A stretch of DNA of 31,557 nt from Chara braunii (lineage: Eukaryota; Streptophyta; Charophyceae; Charales; Characeae): contig BFEA01000473.1 in assembly GCA_003427395.1 (NCBI GenBank), positions 374,326 through 405,882 of the forward strand, in the 5' to 3' direction. Positions 28,058 to 31,557 of this stretch are shown here, piece after piece (position 1 is the first letter of the stretch; each line of letters starts with the position of its first letter). The notes below the pieces were generated by a model, which did not search any database, had not been told where the DNA came from, and saw nothing but the letters and a program-made list of their open reading frames with translations. Position numbers and translations under genes: made by a program.

Positions 28058-31000
28058 TCACCTACCGCTCGTTGAAGCCATGGGCGACGGTGCCTGTCAC
28101 TTCACCACGCCCGCCTCCGAGGTCCTCAGCGCCCAGCAGGCTGAAGGGGACTATGGTGAACCTTTACATACCCTATTTTTGTTTCCCTTTTTTTTCTAGT
28201 ATATTCGCAAGCTCACTCAACAGCATATCCGATCAGCCAACAGTTAGTGCATCGAGTTCATATTTCAATAAGTTTAAATAGACGACTTATCAGGTCATCG
28301 AACTGAATCAACTGCTAGTTCACAAACTCAACCGTTAGATCTCCATGTCCTCAATCTGATAAGTTTGAATAATCTGCTCGTCAGTCCGGTGGGGAACGCA
28401 ACTGCTTGTTTGCACACTCAACCGTCAATTCAACACGTTCACTCTACATTAAGCCTGAGAAGTCAGCAGGAGGACAGACAAAAGTGTGTGACAGGGGGAG
28501 GTTTAATAGTTAACTCTGGGTGAGCTGCTCCCTCTCTTTTTGTCTCCCTTCTCTCTCTCTCCCTGCGCTGACTCACCCTCTATTGCCCCTAAGTTGTAGC
28601 GTAGTACAACTCTCTCACTCTCACTATACTAATACAGTCTCTTTCTCTCCCTCCGTGAGTACAATCTCTCTCTCTCTCCTGTGTGACTCGAGTTCTTACG
28701 GTTTCTCGCCCCGTGTCACCGGCGGTCCACCTGGTCGTGTTTAAAGACCAATTCAGAAAGTAAAGTCACATCAATTTGATGATCTATGCTCGTCGCACAA
28801 GAAAAGCCAACCGAAAATACCCGTATTTGCAGCACATACACTCGCCTTTATTGATAAAGGTGCTCAACTCCTCTCTTCCTGGAATCTCCCAGCAGAGGAC
28901 TGACTGAGCCTATAAGTGTCTGATCTGACGAGAATGCTTAATTATCCCGGATCCAATAAATAAATAAAAATAAAAATAAAATAGAGAAGAAAGATTAAAC
29001 AAAGATAATAAGGGAGTAGGTTGCTCTTTCCACTTCACGCAGTGCCCGCTTTATCGTCAATAGAGTAGCTCACCTCACAGTCAGAGATGGTAACGGCTCA
29101 CTTTACCATTGCGGTATGATTTCGTCATCGACGGAGCCCCTCACCGCCCAGCCAGCGGGGTTGGTCATGTACAATACCATACCAGTACTGATTTCGATAA
29201 TTGCTGAACAGACAGTTCGCAGCTGACGTTGATGGCTGATCTCTACACCGTCTGATCTCGTCAACTGCTTTGTTTTCCCTTTATTGTCAGGTCACATCAA
29301 CTGGCGAGTATTCTCTTTGCCGTCAGATCTCATCCCTTGCTGAGTAGCCCACTTTGTCGTTGACAGTGATGGTTGCCCTCTTTACCATTTGACTTCGTTT
29401 ACTGCTGTTCATTTCGCTTCGCAGCCAACGATGATGTCTAGCCCCCCGTTTACATTCGTCAGTGGGATCGATTGGTCGTCAGCCGAAAGGAACTTGCACC
29501 GTGCCGGCCCACGCTGACTGTTTGAACGGGTCCACCTCCTCTCTCTCCCTCTCTCTCCGTATCTCTCTATCTATCTCTTACGAACTCGCTGAACACAGCT
29601 GGCGTGACAACTACTCGTGCACTGAGACGGCCGCTCACAAGAGTAGTGGCCCCGAGCGCGCCTCGCGCAGTCCCTTTCCACTCGCCTCAGTCAGATCACT
29701 CTCCCCTGCACTAACTCGCCCCTAGCGTCTTGACCCCGGCTGCATTGGGTTGCGATGATGACTGTGTATGCTAAGTTCACCGCCCCGCTCTCACTCTCCG
29801 ACTGTACCATAACCTCCGATGACTGGGTACACCTTGTGCTCCAGGGTGATCTCCCCCTTGCTGGTCCGAGTCAATCACCATGACCATGCTCAAACTCCAC
29901 GTTCCCTAACCGGGTTGTCGGAACATTCAGACGTGCTAGCGCAAACGCCCACTGAGCGTGCTGCTTACGTCTGGCACACTCTTCCCCTCCTTGCCTCCAA
30001 CCGTGGTGTCTGAGATCAAACCCACGAAACCGCTGCGTATACCTGGCACGCATCCCCTTACTGCCTCCTCCGAACGAGCTGAAAGCCCATCTCGTCAGTG
30101 TGGTCTGAGGACGCCTAGTATCCTCGTCACTCCCGTTAACCAATTTTCATAGCGAGCGGGTCGCGTGCAACTTGTATGCATTCCTCCCCCAACTCTCTCC
30201 GTCCGAACGTCCCCCGCAACTCACTTGAGTCACTTCACTCTCAATCCGCATTCAATGATTGGCTCGTTCTCCCATAGCCAGTTGGTGAGGGGCAGCGCAA
30301 GCCTCGCCCGCCCGTTCGCCCTTCGCTCGTTGACTTCGCTAGACACCGACTGCTGCAAACACCTTGCGCGCTGCTCCCCTCTCCGTGCGAACGCATAACC
30401 GTCTCAGCCCAACCTTCCTCCTCATATGCTGCCCGACACAGTCATTCGCCCCGGGCCACTTCGTCCCTGGCTGCTGCAACCGCCTGGGCGTGGACTCCTC
30501 CTCGTACCTGCTGAGGAGGGGTTCACCTTGCACGTGTGCCTGAGGGCCCCCCTTCCACTCTGTCCCACTCGCGGCCTATATCTGTGCGTGACAACCGCAA
30601 CTTCCCTCTGTCTTTCGCACCACGTTGGCCTCGAATAGAAACTGGCCCCATCTGTCCCAGCGGTACCAGCCATTAGACCCGCAAATTGTGAAAGTTCTGA
30701 CCCGGGGACTAGGCCAGATTGTAGCCCATACACCGTTGCATCCGCGCTGTAGCTGCCCCATCCCAGCACATCCCGATCCACCACTCGAAATTTCCACTCC
30801 GTGCGGCCATTGTGCTTCACAAAAACCATGCCGTGTCAGTTGCTTACCGCGGTTTCCACCGCGGCCGTCCAGGGTGAGTTGTGACTGTACCGCACCTGTT
30901 CCAAGCTAGTGCACCCGAAGGTGCCATGCCGTCCCTCAGATGTGTCTCTGTACCGTATCAGATAAGTTGAATTGCCATCATACTGTCTCGAACCTGAAAT

Positions 31001-31557
31001 AAACGCCGCGTCAATGCCGAGCTTGAAGTAAATCACCGTGACAGTGCCGGCCCCGAAATAAACCGTCCCATTACGAGGTCGCACCTGCCCACACTGAATA
31101 CCGTAGGGCGCCGCCTTACCTGGGTAACGCCGATCCTGCCCCGAACCTGAAGTAAGCAGCCGTAATGGTGCTGGAGCTCAAATACGCTGCCATGGTAGTG
31201 CCGAACCTGAAATAAGTCACTGTGTCGACGCCGCACCTGAAGTAAATATCCGTGATGATTGATCTGAAAATAACCCACGGTGATAGTCCCGAGCCTGTTA
31301 TAGAATGCCGCAACGTTTCCGGACCTGAAAACAAACTGCCGCCAAGGTTTCAAACCTGGAATAACTGTCGTAGTGGGCCCGGCCCTGAGAATAAATCACC
31401 GTAGTTGTCCCAAACCTGAAAATAAGTCACCGTAGTGAAACAGCTGTCACCGGGCCCATACCGAACCTGAAGCACGTCAAACACCGTAGGACGTAGCCAC
31501 TCCGTAACAACCCTCGTATCCGTACCGAACCAAACACCATACTGTCGACCCAAGGTA
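28036..31557 (-). mobile_element. 5' LTR (right copy), cut by the window edge
   Basis: Begins TGTGGGGAAAC directly beside the PBS. From 29168 onward it matches the left LTR. Positions 28036-29167 (R/U5 side) have no counterpart at left. That segment holds CT-rich tracts (28530-28680), a CCTTTAT/ATAAAGG palindrome at 28845-28860 with AATAAA on the coding strand, and an (AATAA)n-like run at 28955-28985. Total LTR length exceeds 3.5 kb. An alternative is that 28036-29167 is an inserted piece. Confidence 0.75.
30987..31455. repeat. About 30-bp minisatellite in the 5' LTR
   Basis: The counterpart of 12878-13345, with the same unit order and the same unique interruption, so the array predates the insertion of this element copy. 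Confidence 0.78.

Larger units (their letters stand above)
11071..31557 (-). mobile_element. Giant Ty3/gypsy LTR retrotransposon (degenerate)
   Basis: Direct repeats at 11071-13442+ and 29168-31557 flank a minus-strand block carrying PBS, unknown ORFs, gag, protease, RT, RNase H and integrase in that order. Integrase after RNase H is the Ty3/gypsy (Metaviridae-type) order. The visible span is at least 20.5 kb and the right LTR continues past the window. The integrase ends in a GPY/F-like module (MRPYRVVEAL) without a visible chromodomain. Isolated in-frame stops and several frameshifts affect every protein, and the LTRs differ by several percent, so the copy is old and inactive. The clade is uncertain: a pre-gag coding block recalls Ogre/Tat elements, but the RT fingers/palm sequence does not look like Tat. 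Confidence 0.88.

Noticed and set aside
1-31557. CRISPR array, prokaryotic operons or phage genes
   Set aside because: Repeats lack regular unique spacers. There is no ribosome-binding-site-led gene string. The only clear genes are retrotransposon genes.

Overview
This window reads as repeat-dense nuclear DNA of a eukaryote, most likely a plant in the broad (streptophyte) sense. Three things point that way: a Ty3/gypsy LTR retrotransposon with a primer-binding site matching the 3' end of tRNA-Asp (17 of 18 positions, as I recall that tail), telobox-like AAACCCTAA elements, and layers of tandem repeats with no bacterial-style operon. I cannot name the species; a charophyte alga or a large-genome land plant would both fit. 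I found no intact host gene, tRNA, rRNA or CRISPR array. Most open frames are read-throughs of low-complexity DNA or fragments of one decayed element.

Layout. 1-11070: retroelement-free-looking but repeat-rich DNA. It holds a 53-bp minisatellite (1-283), a CT microsatellite (pure 442-522), a 322-bp tandem duplication carrying TATA-like boxes (1911-2554), a ~123-bp five-copy array (3096-3660), about ten hairpins whose stems change in a compensated way around a conserved loop (3934-4816), a pyrimidine-rich stretch (5870-7500) and a smaller hairpin series (10129-10290).

11071-31557 (running off the right edge): one giant minus-strand Ty3/gypsy element. Its 3' LTR is at left (11071 to about 13656, boundary uncertain). 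Its 5' LTR starts at 28036. From right to left come: 5' LTR; PBS (28014-28031) inside an inverted repeat; a long AT-rich leader with a GC-rich palindromic hairpin; an extra ~5-kb coding block (26173-21066) of unknown function; gag (20888 to about 18745); aspartic protease (about 18705-17866); reverse transcriptase and RNase H (about 17790-15936); integrase (15861 to about 14667); a basic tail; 3' UTR repeats; 3' LTR. Every coding part is broken by isolated in-frame stops and a few frameshifts, so this copy is a pseudogenised relic, but reading order and catalytic motifs are clear.

The most unusual part is the block between leader and gag. It contains two tandem, diverged copies of a three-part module (26008-25025 and 24916-23797), followed by further unknown ORFs, nearly all kept in one or two frames. 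An additional ORF upstream of gag is known from Ogre-type giant elements, but I do not recognise these proteins. The hairpin array at 3.9-4.8 kb and a motif shared between the 3.1-3.6 kb array and the element's leader are the next strongest leads.
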